From positions 58,570 to 122,569 of the forward strand of contig NZ_JGYW01000011.1 in NCBI RefSeq assembly GCF_000741205.1: 64,000 nucleotides of DNA, written 5' to 3'. Position 1 is the first letter of the stretch. The number at the start of each line of letters is the position of its first letter. This document shows, piece by piece, positions 54,588-63,700 of the stretch. A program made the translations under genes and the position numbers. This DNA comes from Bifidobacterium gallicum DSM 20093 = LMG 11596 (GTDB lineage Bacteria; Actinomycetota; Actinomycetes; Actinomycetales; Bifidobacteriaceae). The notes beneath the pieces were generated by a model, which searched no databases, was not told the origin of the DNA, and was given only the letters and a program-made list of their open reading frames with translations.

Positions 54588-55892
54588 CTACTGCCGTACC
54601 GAGCCACTAGCGGTATTCTGCTCGGGACTGGTTTGTTGAGGAAGGTCCTGGTCGAGGCGGTGACGGGCCATCATCGCTTCGCCGGCGGCGATGGCCAGCA
54701 GCGTGAAGATCAGCAGATACCACGGTAACGCATGCATCGAGGTGACGTTGGCGACGACGCCAAACAAGGCCGGTGTGGCAAACGTGCCGAGCGTGACCAT
54801 GGCCGTTTCCAAGCCGATGACCGTGCGTGTGCTGTGTGCACCGTACCAGTGCGGCGTCATTGAGATGACAGCCGGGTTGATGGGTGCCACGCCGACTCCG
54901 AGCAGCATCGGCACCAACACCGATTTGGCCTGTCCATGTATGGGCAGCAGCATCCAGATGATGGCTGCAATCAGCAAGCACTCCCCGATCCGGATGCGCA
55001 GCGGGCCGGCCACGCGTGGGGCCACAAGACCCGCAACGAGCAATCCGATCGTCAACCCGACAAAGAACAAGCTCGCATACCAGCCGGAGCCGGTCACACT
55101 CATGCCTTCGGCATGCACCATGTAGCTGGACGCCCACAGCATCGTGGTCTGTTGCACGGTCGTGTATGCCACGACCATGATGCACAGAAATACCACCTTG
55201 GGCAAACGGCAAGCGGCCACCCAACGCGACCATCCATGCACGTCGGCACGCAAGTCAAGCTGCGGATTGTGTTCGGCCAGTTGAGCGGGCAGTTGCGCAA
55301 CCGGACGGCCATAACGCCACAATCCCACAGCACAGCATGGCAGCGCACAGACAGCCAATACGAGACCTACATCACCATACGCGGCGCGCCAACCTGCCCC
55401 CATCGCAATGACGACACCCAACACCGTGTGCCCGACCATAGCTCCCGCCGACTTGAGCGCATGAAACCAGCTGACAAACCGGGCCGCATAACGCGGCGCG
55501 ATGTAAGCGTTCAAACAAGCCGTCAACATGCCAGCCGCCCAGCCGTAGGGCACGGCGAACAGCACCAGCCATACGAACGAACGCGCGCACGCGAATCCCA
55601 CGCACGCCAACGCCGACAACAGCACCCCGCACACGACGACGCGTCCGATGCCAAACCGGTGACGCAACCAAGGCGAGCATAACGACGCAGCCAAGGAACC
55701 CGCGCAGATTGTCATGGCGATGCCGCCAACCCAAGCCAACCCGTCATGCAACCCGGCACCCATGGCCGGCCAGGACGCGCCCAACAACGCCATCGGCAAG
55801 CCGAGCGCGACAAACGAAAACGCGATGAGCGCCACAAGCCGGCGATGCATGCGCGCATCCCGCGGACGCGACGGTTGGGAGGAAGTGATCAT
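54588..55892 (-). CDS. MFS transporter, copy 2
   Basis: Major facilitator of about 434 residues with twelve predicted helices. It begins after a basic stretch with ALIAFSFVALGLPMALLGASWPAMG. It is a paralogue of the transporter encoded just upstream: both share the GLP(M/D)-LLGA-WPAMG opening, the GGI-MTI-AG segment, PYGWAAGM/PFGLGAGA and the H(A/S)(L/M)-GAM/LIGH-type middle. Sugar, drug or metabolite transport is possible. The start is uncertain: the ATG at 55892 has no ribosome site, and an ATG at 55850 is an alternative. It lies 37 bases after copy 1 and is likely in the same transcript. Confidence 0.83.
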   Translation of the reverse strand: MITSSQPSRPRDARMHRRLVALIAFSFVALGLPMALLGASWPAMGAGLHDGLAWVGGIAMTICAGSLAASLCSPWLRHRFGIGRVVVCGVLLSALACVGFACARSFVWLVLFAVPYGWAAGMLTACLNAYIAPRYAARFVSWFHALKSAGAMVGHTVLGVVIAMGAGWRAAYGDVGLVLAVCALPCCAVGLWRYGRPVAQLPAQLAEHNPQLDLRADVHGWSRWVAACRLPKVVFLCIMVVAYTTVQQTTMLWASSYMVHAEGMSVTGSGWYASLFFVGLTIGLLVAGLVAPRVAGPLRIRIGECLLIAAIIWMLLPIHGQAKSVLVPMLLGVGVAPINPAVISMTPHWYGAHSTRTVIGLETAMVTLGTFATPALFGVVANVTSMHALPWYLLIFTLLAIAAGEAMMARHRLDQDLPQQTSPEQNTASGSVRQ

Positions 55893-55929
55893 AGAGTTAT
55901 CGTACCGAGTGCAGCCTGCCGCGTGGCTC

Positions 55930-57246
55930 TCAGAGCGAACGCGCAAACGCATCAGGATGCAAGCGACGCAACCGGCGGTGCATAATGACCATCATCACAA
56001 GGAACAGCACGAGATACCACGGCAGCAACAGTACGCTCACATATTGCGCGAGCAAACCGAACAATGCCGGACACAGCATGGAACCCGTGTAAGCGAACGC
56101 CATTTGCATGCCCACAATGGCTTGCGAATTGCGCACGCCAAAATATACGGGCGTCGAATGGATCACGCTTGGATAAATCGGCGCGCACCCCAAACCCAAC
56201 ACAATGAATGCGGCAAGCGCACACCACTGCGCGTCAATCGGCAGTAAGAGCAGCACAATGCCAACGACAATCAGCACTTGTCCGGCCCGGATCATCGTGG
56301 GATCGTTGAAACGCATCGCGATGAAACCGCTCAAGAACCGGCCGGCTGTCATACCAATGAAAAACAGGCTGGCCATGCCTGCGGCGAACGCGGCATCCAA
56401 GCCTTTGCCCTGGTTGAGGTAGGTGGCCGACCAGAGCATACAGGTTTGCTCCAGAGAGCAATAGCAGAAAAACATACACAGGATTTCCGGCACGCCGGTG
56501 ATGCGGAAGGCCGCACGCAGGCCCAAGGGTGTGGCGGCGTCCGGCTGTGCGTCTGGCGTTGCGGATCCGGATGCTGAGGATGATGAGGATGCTGTGCCGG
56601 GTGTTGCGCCAACACCAGGTTCCACAGCGTCAGACACGGCATCAGTAGCGTTGGCCACTTGCGCCAGACGTGCCGCGTCCTGTTTGCGTTGGTGACGCCG
56701 TACAGCAGCCCACAACGGCAGACTGACGAGCAGAAGCGCGGCGATTGCGAACTGGATGAAACCGATCCAACGGTAGCCCGACGCCCATCCGTGTCCACTG
56801 CTGATCGCATAGCCCATCACATACGGGCCGATCAGCGCGCCGACTCCCCACATGCTGTGCAACCAATTCATATGGCGGCTTTGGTAATGCACGGCCACAT
56901 AGTTGTTCAACGCGGCGTCGATGGCGCCCGCACCCAGGCCGAACGGAATGGCCAGCGCAATGAGCCACCAATAATTCGGCGCCAACGAAAAGCCAATCAG
57001 TGACGCGGCGGAAATGATTGTGGACACGGCGGTCACGGGTCCCGCGCCGAACCGCAGCGTTGTGCGTTCACTCAGCAGTGCCGACACGATAGTTCCCGCG
57101 CTGATCGTCATTGAAATGCCCCCGGCCCAGCTTACAGGCACGTCCAACGCCGGTCCCATGGCCGGCCATGCGGCACCAAGCAGCGAGTCGGGCAGTCCCA
57201 GTGAAATGAACGCCAAATAAATCACGGCAAGTAGCGCCATCGTCAT
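55930..57246 (-). CDS. MFS transporter, copy 1
   Basis: 438-residue, twelve-helix major facilitator. The opening helix reads LAVIYLAFISLGLPDSLLGA, followed by WAGGISMTISAGTIVSAL and a small positively charged loop. A hydrophilic central loop of about 60 residues (near 190-255) is rich in Ala, Ser and Pro. The FYVAV-type NNYVAVHYQSRHMNWLHSMWGVGALIGPY block resembles the FucP-like sugar/H+ symporter branch. The ATG at 57246 has GGAG 6 bases upstream. The adjacent paralogue indicates a tandem duplication. Substrates are unknown; different specificity would explain keeping both. Confidence 0.86.
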   Translation of the reverse strand: MTMALLAVIYLAFISLGLPDSLLGAAWPAMGPALDVPVSWAGGISMTISAGTIVSALLSERTTLRFGAGPVTAVSTIISAASLIGFSLAPNYWWLIALAIPFGLGAGAIDAALNNYVAVHYQSRHMNWLHSMWGVGALIGPYVMGYAISSGHGWASGYRWIGFIQFAIAALLLVSLPLWAAVRRHQRKQDAARLAQVANATDAVSDAVEPGVGATPGTASSSSSASGSATPDAQPDAATPLGLRAAFRITGVPEILCMFFCYCSLEQTCMLWSATYLNQGKGLDAAFAAGMASLFFIGMTAGRFLSGFIAMRFNDPTMIRAGQVLIVVGIVLLLLPIDAQWCALAAFIVLGLGCAPIYPSVIHSTPVYFGVRNSQAIVGMQMAFAYTGSMLCPALFGLLAQYVSVLLLPWYLVLFLVMMVIMHRRLRRLHPDAFARSL

Positions 57247-57322
57247 GCTTGCTCCGTTTCGTTTCGCCAGTGGTGGGTACTTCCGCTCACCAATCTAGAC
57301 CATGCCGGCTAAAGTGGAGACC

Positions 57323-58489
57323 ATGACTGCTAGGAATGCTTCGGATGCGTTGACGATCGGGTTCGTGTTCGACGACACGTTGGACGTGCTCGACGGCGTG
57401 CAACAGCATATTGTGACGTTGGGGCGCGAGCTGGCTGCACGCGGCCATCAGGTGCATTATCTCGTTGGGGAAACGCACGACTCGCCAATGGACAACACGC
57501 ATTCAATGTCTACGAATGTGGAGGTGCCGTTCAATGGCAACCGCATGCGCATCCCGCTGCCCGCTTCACGCGAGCTGATCCGGCGCACGTTGGACGACAC
57601 GCATTTCGATATTTTGCATGTGCAGGCGCCGTATTCACCGTTCATGGCCGGTCAGGTGCTTTCGCTCGCCGACGACGACACGGGTGTCGTGGCCACCTAC
57701 CATATCGCGTCGGCTGATTGGGCGTCACGGTTGGGAGGCTCGCTACTGGGCGCGATCAACCATCACACGCACCGTCGCGTGGACGAGGTCATCGCCGTTT
57801 CCCAAGTGGCCGGTGAGTATGCCACGCGCACTGCCCGTGTGCGCGGCACCGTGATTCCCAATCCGATTGACGTGGCTCACTTCAGTCAGGTGCGTGCGGC
57901 GCCGCAAGGGTTTCCCGAGCGCGGCAACCATGTGGTGTTCCTGGGTCGGTTCGTGGAGCGCAAGGGCGCTGATTTGTTGCTGGACGCTGTGGAATATGGT
58001 GAGCTGCACGGCTTGTTCCCCAAGGATTTCCACGTCACGTTCGCTGGTAAAGGGCCTTTGTTGGATTCCTGCAAATCCCGCGCATCGCGGTTGCATACGC
58101 CAATTGCATTCCTCGGCTATGTACCCGAAGACGACAAACCCGCGCTGCTGCGCAGCGCCGACATCGCCGTGTTCCCCGCCACTGGCGGCGAATCCTTCGG
58201 CATTGTGTTGCTGGAGGCCATAGCGGCCGGCGCTGGTGTGACCTTGGCCGGCGACAATGCGGGATACCATTCCACATTGCTGGGGGACCCGGATGCGCTG
58301 TTTAGCATTGATGAGCATACGCATGCACGTGATCTGGCCGAACGCATCTCGTTGGCGTTGACGAGCCGGCAATGGTCGCATGCGCTGCATGAACGTGAAC
58401 GCCAACTGCTTGAGCGTTATGATGTGCGCACTGTGGCCGACCAGGTGGAACGTGTCTATGCGCATGCATTGGCGAAGCGACGCGGCTGA
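57323..58489 (+). CDS. GT4 family glycosyltransferase (PimA-like)
   Basis: 388-residue GT-B glycosyltransferase. The N-terminal half starts FVFDDTLDVLDGVQQHIVTLGRELAARGH, as in GDP-mannose or UDP-sugar users. The C-terminal half contains FLGRFVERKGADLLLDA near 210, PEDDKPALLRSADIAVFPA near 270 and the nucleotide-binding ESFGIVLLEA near 292. The closest recognised type is phosphatidylinositol mannosyltransferase PimA or related glycolipid enzymes; that assignment is inferred from the pattern. The ATG at 57323 has GGAG 4 bases upstream and is preferred over ATG 57302. Confidence 0.85.
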   Translation: MTARNASDALTIGFVFDDTLDVLDGVQQHIVTLGRELAARGHQVHYLVGETHDSPMDNTHSMSTNVEVPFNGNRMRIPLPASRELIRRTLDDTHFDILHVQAPYSPFMAGQVLSLADDDTGVVATYHIASADWASRLGGSLLGAINHHTHRRVDEVIAVSQVAGEYATRTARVRGTVIPNPIDVAHFSQVRAAPQGFPERGNHVVFLGRFVERKGADLLLDAVEYGELHGLFPKDFHVTFAGKGPLLDSCKSRASRLHTPIAFLGYVPEDDKPALLRSADIAVFPATGGESFGIVLLEAIAAGAGVTLAGDNAGYHSTLLGDPDALFSIDEHTHARDLAERISLALTSRQWSHALHERERQLLERYDVRTVADQVERVYAHALAKRRG

Positions 58490-58531
58490 CAACGCTGCAT
58501 GACGGCGTGTTTGCAACGCATGCCTACAATT

Positions 58532-58566
58532 AGGGGCTGTGACGATCCGATATCGTCACAGCCCCT
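58532..58566. terminator. Bidirectional terminator between the glycosyltransferase and parE
   Basis: Perfect 15-base arms AGGGGCTGTGACGAT (58532-58546) and complement (58552-58566) with a 5-base loop. On the plus strand GTTGTTTATAT follows, giving a T-rich tail. Confidence 0.85.
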
Positions 58567-58622
58567 GTTGTTTATATGCATTGGTGGCGGTCTGGCATAG
58601 GTTTGCCGGTGGGCCGCCCCGA

Positions 58623-61001
58623 TCAGGTATCGATCTTGGAACGGTCGAAATCGTTCGCGTTGTCGACGATGAACTGGCGTCGAGGTGGCACCTCGTCACC
58701 CATGAGCAGGCTGAAAATCTCGTTGGCCTGCTGCGCTTCGACCGCCGTGATACGGCGCAACATGCGCGAACGCGGATCCATTGTCGTGTCGGCTAGCTGG
58801 TCGGCGTCCATCTCGCCCAAGCCCTTGTAGCGTTGGATATCAGGGTCGTACGTGATGCCTTGAGCATCCAGTTCGGCAAGTTTGCCCGCGAGTTCATCAT
58901 CCGAATACGTGTAAATGTATTGGCCTTTGCGTGACGCGTTGAGCGCGATGCGATGCAACGGTGGCACGGCCGCATACACGTGTCCGGCATCGACGAGCGG
59001 CCGCATGTACCGGTAGAACAACGTGAGTAACAGCGTACGGATGTGAGCGCCATCCACGTCGGCGTCGGTCATCATGATGACCTTGTTGTAACGTGCTTGG
59101 TCAAGATCGAATGTGGCGCCTGAACCGGCCCCGACCACCTGGATGATGGCCGCGCATTCCTTGTTCGACAACATTTGCGCAAGAGAGGCTTTTTGCACGT
59201 TCAAAATCTTGCCTCGGATCGGCAGCAACGCTTGGAAGCTCGAGTTGCGTGCAGCCTTGGCCGTACCCAATGCGGAGTCACCCTCCACAATGAACAACTC
59301 GGCCACATCATCGTTGCCTGGCTGGCAGTCCGACAGCTTCGAGGGCATCGACGCCGATTCCAACGCGTTCTTGCGGCGCGTGACTTCCTTCGTTTTGCGT
59401 GCCTGGATGCGCGCATGCATTTCGCCAACGATTTTCTCAAGCACACGCATGGATTGTTCTTTGAATCCACGCTTGGCGCCAGTAATCATCTCAGCGAACT
59501 GCTTGTCGCTCATGCGCTGTACCACGCCTTTGACGGGCGCGGTACCGAGCACGTCTTTGGTTTGGCCTTGGAACTGCGGTTCGGCGATGCGCACCGTCAC
59601 CACGGCGACGAGACCCGCAAGAATGTCGTCACGTTCGACTTTCATCTTCGAGTCTTTAAGGTTGACCTTGAGCTTGCGCGCATTGTCTTCCACAGCTTTG
59701 CGCACGAGTTTGGTCACGGACTGCAAGAAGCCGTCCACATGCGTGCCGTTGCCTGGGGTTTCCACCACGTTGACAAAGCTGCGCATTATCGTGTCATAGC
59801 CGTTCGTCCAGCGCAACGCGATGTCAACGCCACAGGTGCGCGTGACCTGTTCGGCATGCAAATCGCCGTTGGCATCCACGCTTTGCGTTTCTTCCTTATA
59901 GGTACCTTCGCCCGTAATACGCCATATGGAGCTGATGGGCTCACCTACTGTCAAGAAATCGACGAAATCGGTCACACCGCCCGTATGCACGAACTCTTCG
60001 ACGCGGCGATGACCCGGTTGGCTTTGCGTGCGTTGCAGCGAGGCCATGTCTGGCAAGTCCAGCGCAGCCGCCTGCTCGGCGTCGGCACTGGCCATGTCGG
60101 ATTCAGCGTCGTCAAGCGTCTCAACGTCACTGACCGGCGAGTGTGCCAAAGCTTGGTCTGCATCAACCTGTGCCACCGCCACAATATCGGCCGTTTCGGC
60201 GTTATCGGCTTTGGCTTCGGCCACATCGGATTCTACCAACGTGTCAATGTCTGCTTGACCTGTGGCCGGGATGTGCTCGTCAATGACCGTGATTTTCAAT
60301 CCGGGAACCAAGAAACTGGTTTGGCGCACACGATCGATCAGCTGCTCATAGTTGAACTGTGCCGTATCGTTGAAAATCTCAGGGTCGGCCCAGTAACGGA
60401 TGCGTGTGCCCGTGCGCTTGGGTGGCACTTTACCAATGATTTCCAGTTCGGTAGGACGGTTCTTGCGCGTCTTTTTGAACGGGGAATCCGGAGACGGCTG
60501 CGATGGGTCGGCGTCCGTATATACGCCCGGATGGCCTTTGTGGAACGCCATATGATGGGTTTTGCCATCACGGTCGACTTCCACATCGAGTCTGGAGCTC
60601 AACGCGTTGACGACGGATGAACCCACACCATGCAGACCACCTGACGCGTTATAGCTCGACGAACCGAATTTGCCACCCGCATGCAGTTTCGTCAAGACGA
60701 CTTCCACACCCGACAGTTTGGTTTTCGGCTCAATGTCCACTGGAATGCCACGGCCGTTGTCCGCCACTTCAATCGAACCATCCGTATGCAATGTCACGGT
60801 GATGTGGTCACAAGCCCCCGCCAACGCTTCGTCAACGGAGTTGTCGATGATCTCCCACAAGCAGTGCATGAGGCCTTGGCTATCGGTCGTGCCGATATAC
60901 ATGCCGGGACGCTTGCGCACGGCGTCAAGGCCTTCAAGCACCACAAGACTGTCCGCATCATACCCGGAATTGTGGGTAGCGGACTGTGAAGAAGTAGTCA
61001 T
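58623..61001 (-). CDS. parE: DNA topoisomerase IV subunit B (type IIA, ParE/GyrB family)
   Basis: ATPase subunit of 792 residues. GHKL motifs EIIDNSVDEALAG (near 52), DNGRGIPV (near 83) and GGLHGVGSSVVNALS (near 120) are clear, as are the toprim motifs VEGDSALGTAKA near 575 and DADVDGAHI near 655. An acidic Ala/Asp/Glu-rich insert of about 85 residues (near 245-330) interrupts the transducer region, which is unusual against E. coli. Start ATG 61001, 12 bases after the rpoD stop, with only a weak site; a few codons upstream are in frame to 61016. rpoD-parE adjacency is a common actinobacterial layout. Confidence 0.92.
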   Translation of the reverse strand: MTTSSQSATHNSGYDADSLVVLEGLDAVRKRPGMYIGTTDSQGLMHCLWEIIDNSVDEALAGACDHITVTLHTDGSIEVADNGRGIPVDIEPKTKLSGVEVVLTKLHAGGKFGSSSYNASGGLHGVGSSVVNALSSRLDVEVDRDGKTHHMAFHKGHPGVYTDADPSQPSPDSPFKKTRKNRPTELEIIGKVPPKRTGTRIRYWADPEIFNDTAQFNYEQLIDRVRQTSFLVPGLKITVIDEHIPATGQADIDTLVESDVAEAKADNAETADIVAVAQVDADQALAHSPVSDVETLDDAESDMASADAEQAAALDLPDMASLQRTQSQPGHRRVEEFVHTGGVTDFVDFLTVGEPISSIWRITGEGTYKEETQSVDANGDLHAEQVTRTCGVDIALRWTNGYDTIMRSFVNVVETPGNGTHVDGFLQSVTKLVRKAVEDNARKLKVNLKDSKMKVERDDILAGLVAVVTVRIAEPQFQGQTKDVLGTAPVKGVVQRMSDKQFAEMITGAKRGFKEQSMRVLEKIVGEMHARIQARKTKEVTRRKNALESASMPSKLSDCQPGNDDVAELFIVEGDSALGTAKAARNSSFQALLPIRGKILNVQKASLAQMLSNKECAAIIQVVGAGSGATFDLDQARYNKVIMMTDADVDGAHIRTLLLTLFYRYMRPLVDAGHVYAAVPPLHRIALNASRKGQYIYTYSDDELAGKLAELDAQGITYDPDIQRYKGLGEMDADQLADTTMDPRSRMLRRITAVEAQQANEIFSLLMGDEVPPRRQFIVDNANDFDRSKIDT

Positions 61002-61012
61002 GGGGCGCCTGC

Positions 61013-62452
61013 TCACTGGTCGAGGAAGTCGCGCAGCGTCTGCGAGCGCGAAGGATGGCGAAGTTTCGACATCGTCTTCGATTCGATCTGGCGGATGCGT
61101 TCACGCGTCACACCATAGACACGACCGATATCATCGAGCGTCTTGGGCTGGCCGTCTTCCAAGCCGTAGCGCATCTTGATCACGCCGGCTTCACGCGGCG
61201 AGAGCGTTTCAAGCACTTGCTTGAACTGCTCTTGCAGCAGTGAGAACGCAACAGCGTCGGATGGTGCGATTGCATCGGTATCTTCGATCAGGTCGCCGAA
61301 TTCGGGATCGCCGTCTTCACCCAGAGGCGTGTGCAGCGAAATTGGTTCGCGACCATACTTCTGGACTTCCTGCACCTTTTCGACAGGCATGTCCAGTTCG
61401 CGCGCCAACTCGTCGGGTGTAGGTTCGCGGCCCAAATCCTGCAGCATCTGGCGCTGCACGCGCGACAGCTTGTTGATGACTTCAACCATGTGCACGGGCA
61501 CGCGGATCGTGCGGGCCTGGTCGGCCATGGCTCGGGTGATGGCCTGGCGGATCCACCAGGTGGCATACGTCGAGAACTTGAAGCCCTTCTTCCAGTCGAA
61601 TTTCTCGACGGCGCGGATCAGACCAAGGTTGCCTTCCTGAATCAGATCAAGGAACAGCATGCCACGGCCCGTGTAACGCTTGGCCAGCGACACCACCAGT
61701 CGCAGGTTGGCTTCGAGCAGATGGTCCTTGGCTTTCTTGCCGTCGTTAGCAGCCCATTTGAGTTCACGCTTGCGTGCGAACGACATGCCTTCCGATTCGG
61801 TGTCAAGCAAATGCTGGGCGTACAGGCCGGCCTCAATGCGTTCCGACAAGTCCACTTCCTGTTCGGCGTTCAGCAGGCTCACGCGGCCGATCTGCTTCAA
61901 ATAATCCTTGACCGGATCGGCAGTGGCGCCCGTGGTGACCACGCGACGCTTCGGGTTGCGGCCCGGACGCACTACCGGCTCGTCATCGTCATCGTCGTCA
62001 CGTACGACGAATGCGCCCTTTTCCTTGGGTTCTTGAGGTTCCGAGTCGGCTTCGTCCTCATCCTCGTCGTCTTCCGGTTCCGAGGTGTCGCTGTCCTCGT
62101 CATCGTCATCATCCGGCACGTCGGTGTTGTCGATGTCCGAATCGAGATCAAGGTCCTCGTCGGTCAACTCGTCGTCATCGTCTTCAACGTCGATGGTCAG
62201 CTCTTCGTCTTCGCTCTCTTCGACCTTCTTTGTGGCCTTGCGAGGCTTCTTGGCGGCTTCAGTCGTTTTTTTGGCTGTGCTTGAGGCTTTTGCCGCTGTT
62301 TTCTTGGCTGCCGGCTTGCGTCGTGTCGTCTTCTTCGCCGTAGTCGACTCTGCGGCCGCGGTTGCCTCCTCCTGAGGGGTCTCAGTGTCAGCGGCCTTGG
62401 CGGCTGCCTTCGTGGTCTTCTTCTTGGTTGCAGACGTAGTCTTCGTGACCAA
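61013..62452 (-). CDS. rpoD: RNA polymerase primary sigma factor
   Basis: Housekeeping sigma factor (SigA/HrdB type), 479 residues. The first 170 residues are Lys/Ala-rich then acidic, low-complexity and typical of actinobacterial primary sigmas. Region 1.2 begins at [16 protein letters not shown]. Region 2 has [20 protein letters not shown] and [11 protein letters not shown]. Region 3 follows, and region 4 has [20 protein letters not shown] near the end. The start is set as TTG 62452 (encoding [12 protein letters not shown]), because a perfect AGGAGG lies 6 bases upstream; the frame is open to 62530 with no comparable site. Probably in one transcript with parE. Confidence 0.95.
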   Translation of the reverse strand: MVTKTTSATKKKTTKAAAKAADTETPQEEATAAAESTTAKKTTRRKPAAKKTAAKASSTAKKTTEAAKKPRKATKKVEESEDEELTIDVEDDDDELTDEDLDLDSDIDNTDVPDDDDDEDSDTSEPEDDEDEDEADSEPQEPKEKGAFVVRDDDDDDEPVVRPGRNPKRRVVTTGATADPVKDYLKQIGRVSLLNAEQEVDLSERIEAGLYAQHLLDTESEGMSFARKRELKWAANDGKKAKDHLLEANLRLVVSLAKRYTGRGMLFLDLIQEGNLGLIRAVEKFDWKKGFKFSTYATWWIRQAITRAMADQARTIRVPVHMVEVINKLSRVQRQMLQDLGREPTPDELARELDMPVEKVQEVQKYGREPISLHTPLGEDGDPEFGDLIEDTDAIAPSDAVAFSLLQEQFKQVLETLSPREAGVIKMRYGLEDGQPKTLDDIGRVYGVTRERIRQIESKTMSKLRHPSRSQTLRDFLDQ

Positions 62453-62604
62453 ACTCACCCTCCTGAACAATGTCTTGCATTGGACGAACCTGCAAAATGC
62501 GCATACTTCTGCCAAATGCAAGTCTGTCAACTATGAGAGTAAACCACAAAACGGGGACGTTTATTCCACCGCGGGCACCGCCAAGTTCAGCCGTATCTGG
62601 ACGC

Positions 62605-63453
62605 TCATGGCGTATCGGCACCATCGCCGTCATCGCCATCGTCGTCATCGCCATCGCCGTCACCGTTGCCAGCCTCGCAATCGCCATCACCAGCCTTCTC
62701 GCAATATGTCATATCATGCCTGTCACCTTGGTCGCCGTCGTTCGCGACCCAAGGTCCGGACTGGAATATGCCTTCTTCGAACAATGCGGCCACGCTGACG
62801 CCATGTTTGGGATAGACGCCATGGTCGATCGCTTCGAGCACGATGGTGGCCAAACCGCAATCCTCATCAATGTCCAACGCCATATGGGCCGCATCCTCGC
62901 TTTGATCGGACATATGCAGCCACCACAGCAGAAACGCGATGACCGCGCTCGGCTGCACAAGGAACCGGCCGATATCGGCCATGACTTCGAGCACAATCTG
63001 CAATACGGCCGCTGCGCTGAGCACACTGCATATGTCAGCGGCGGTTTTCCGGCCTTCAAACGATGACATGATGAGCTTGCCCATCGCGTCACTCGTCGAA
63101 GATTTGAACGGCTTGCACATGACTTCCCAGACGAGCGCTTCACGCCGCGACTGCGTCATGTTGACGGTCAACACGGTCGTGATCAACGCGTCACGCACCG
63201 ACATGGCCTCATTCATCGCCACAATCAGACGCGTCATAGCTTCCATGTCAACGTTGTTGGTGGTGTGGTCGATCAGGCTCATCCATGCGCGCATGGCCGG
63301 TTGACACCATTCGCGGATGCCTTCCACATAACCATGGGCGTTCACACAGGCATGCAAATCGTCAGCCAATGTTTCCAAATGCGCCGTATCGGGTTCATAG
63401 CCCTCCTGCATATGCACTTCGACCATCGCGCGCAAATCTTCCATCGATCCCAT
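62605..63453 (-). CDS. DUF4192-like protein with a Gly/Asp tail
   Basis: 282 residues. The central region (about 90-215) fits the C-terminal part of DUF4192, an actinobacterial family of unknown function often near hrdB/sigA. The MSVRDALITTVL start and the block AFLLWWLHMSDQSEDAAHMAL near 170-190 both follow its pattern. So does CGLATIVLEAIDHGVYP. The usual N-terminal half of DUF4192 is not evident, so the protein may be shortened. The last 40 residues are an acidic GDGD repeat. ATG 63453 has GGGAG about 7 bases upstream. Family placement is a judgement from pattern only. Confidence 0.5.
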   Translation of the reverse strand: MGSMEDLRAMVEVHMQEGYEPDTAHLETLADDLHACVNAHGYVEGIREWCQPAMRAWMSLIDHTTNNVDMEAMTRLIVAMNEAMSVRDALITTVLTVNMTQSRREALVWEVMCKPFKSSTSDAMGKLIMSSFEGRKTAADICSVLSAAAVLQIVLEVMADIGRFLVQPSAVIAFLLWWLHMSDQSEDAAHMALDIDEDCGLATIVLEAIDHGVYPKHGVSVAALFEEGIFQSGPWVANDGDQGDRHDMTYCEKAGDGDCEAGNGDGDGDDDDGDDGDGADTP

Positions 63454-63598
63454 AAGCCGCTCCCCTCGATTCGCTTGGGAGGCGTCATTGCCACCCAGTC
63501 TCCACTGTGAATCACCAAACGCGCCATGTCGAGCACACTAGGCTGATGTGGAAAACGAGACGCGTCTCCACATGCATCCAGACTCCATGACATCAGCT

Positions 63599-63700
63599 GT
63601 TACGCGTGGTATGGGAGTTTGACGTCCTCCCGCCCGTGAACGGGCGGGATTCCAGCTTCTAGGTTGGGGTTTTGCGTGTTCGTGCGGATGCGCTCTTGCC
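63599..63700 (-). ncRNA. Putative TnpB guide RNA (omegaRNA) 3' part
   Basis: In IS200/IS605 elements the guide RNA overlaps the tnpB 3' end and the right-end hairpin, with the guide taken from flanking DNA just past the right cut. Here an 8-bp hairpin CCCGCCCG/CGGGCGGG (63629-63648, loop TGAA) is followed on the minus strand by GAGGACGTCAA, matching the right-cut pattern TCAA. The predicted 20-nt guide is the minus strand of 63618-63599. The 5' boundary given is approximate. No expression evidence. Confidence 0.4.
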
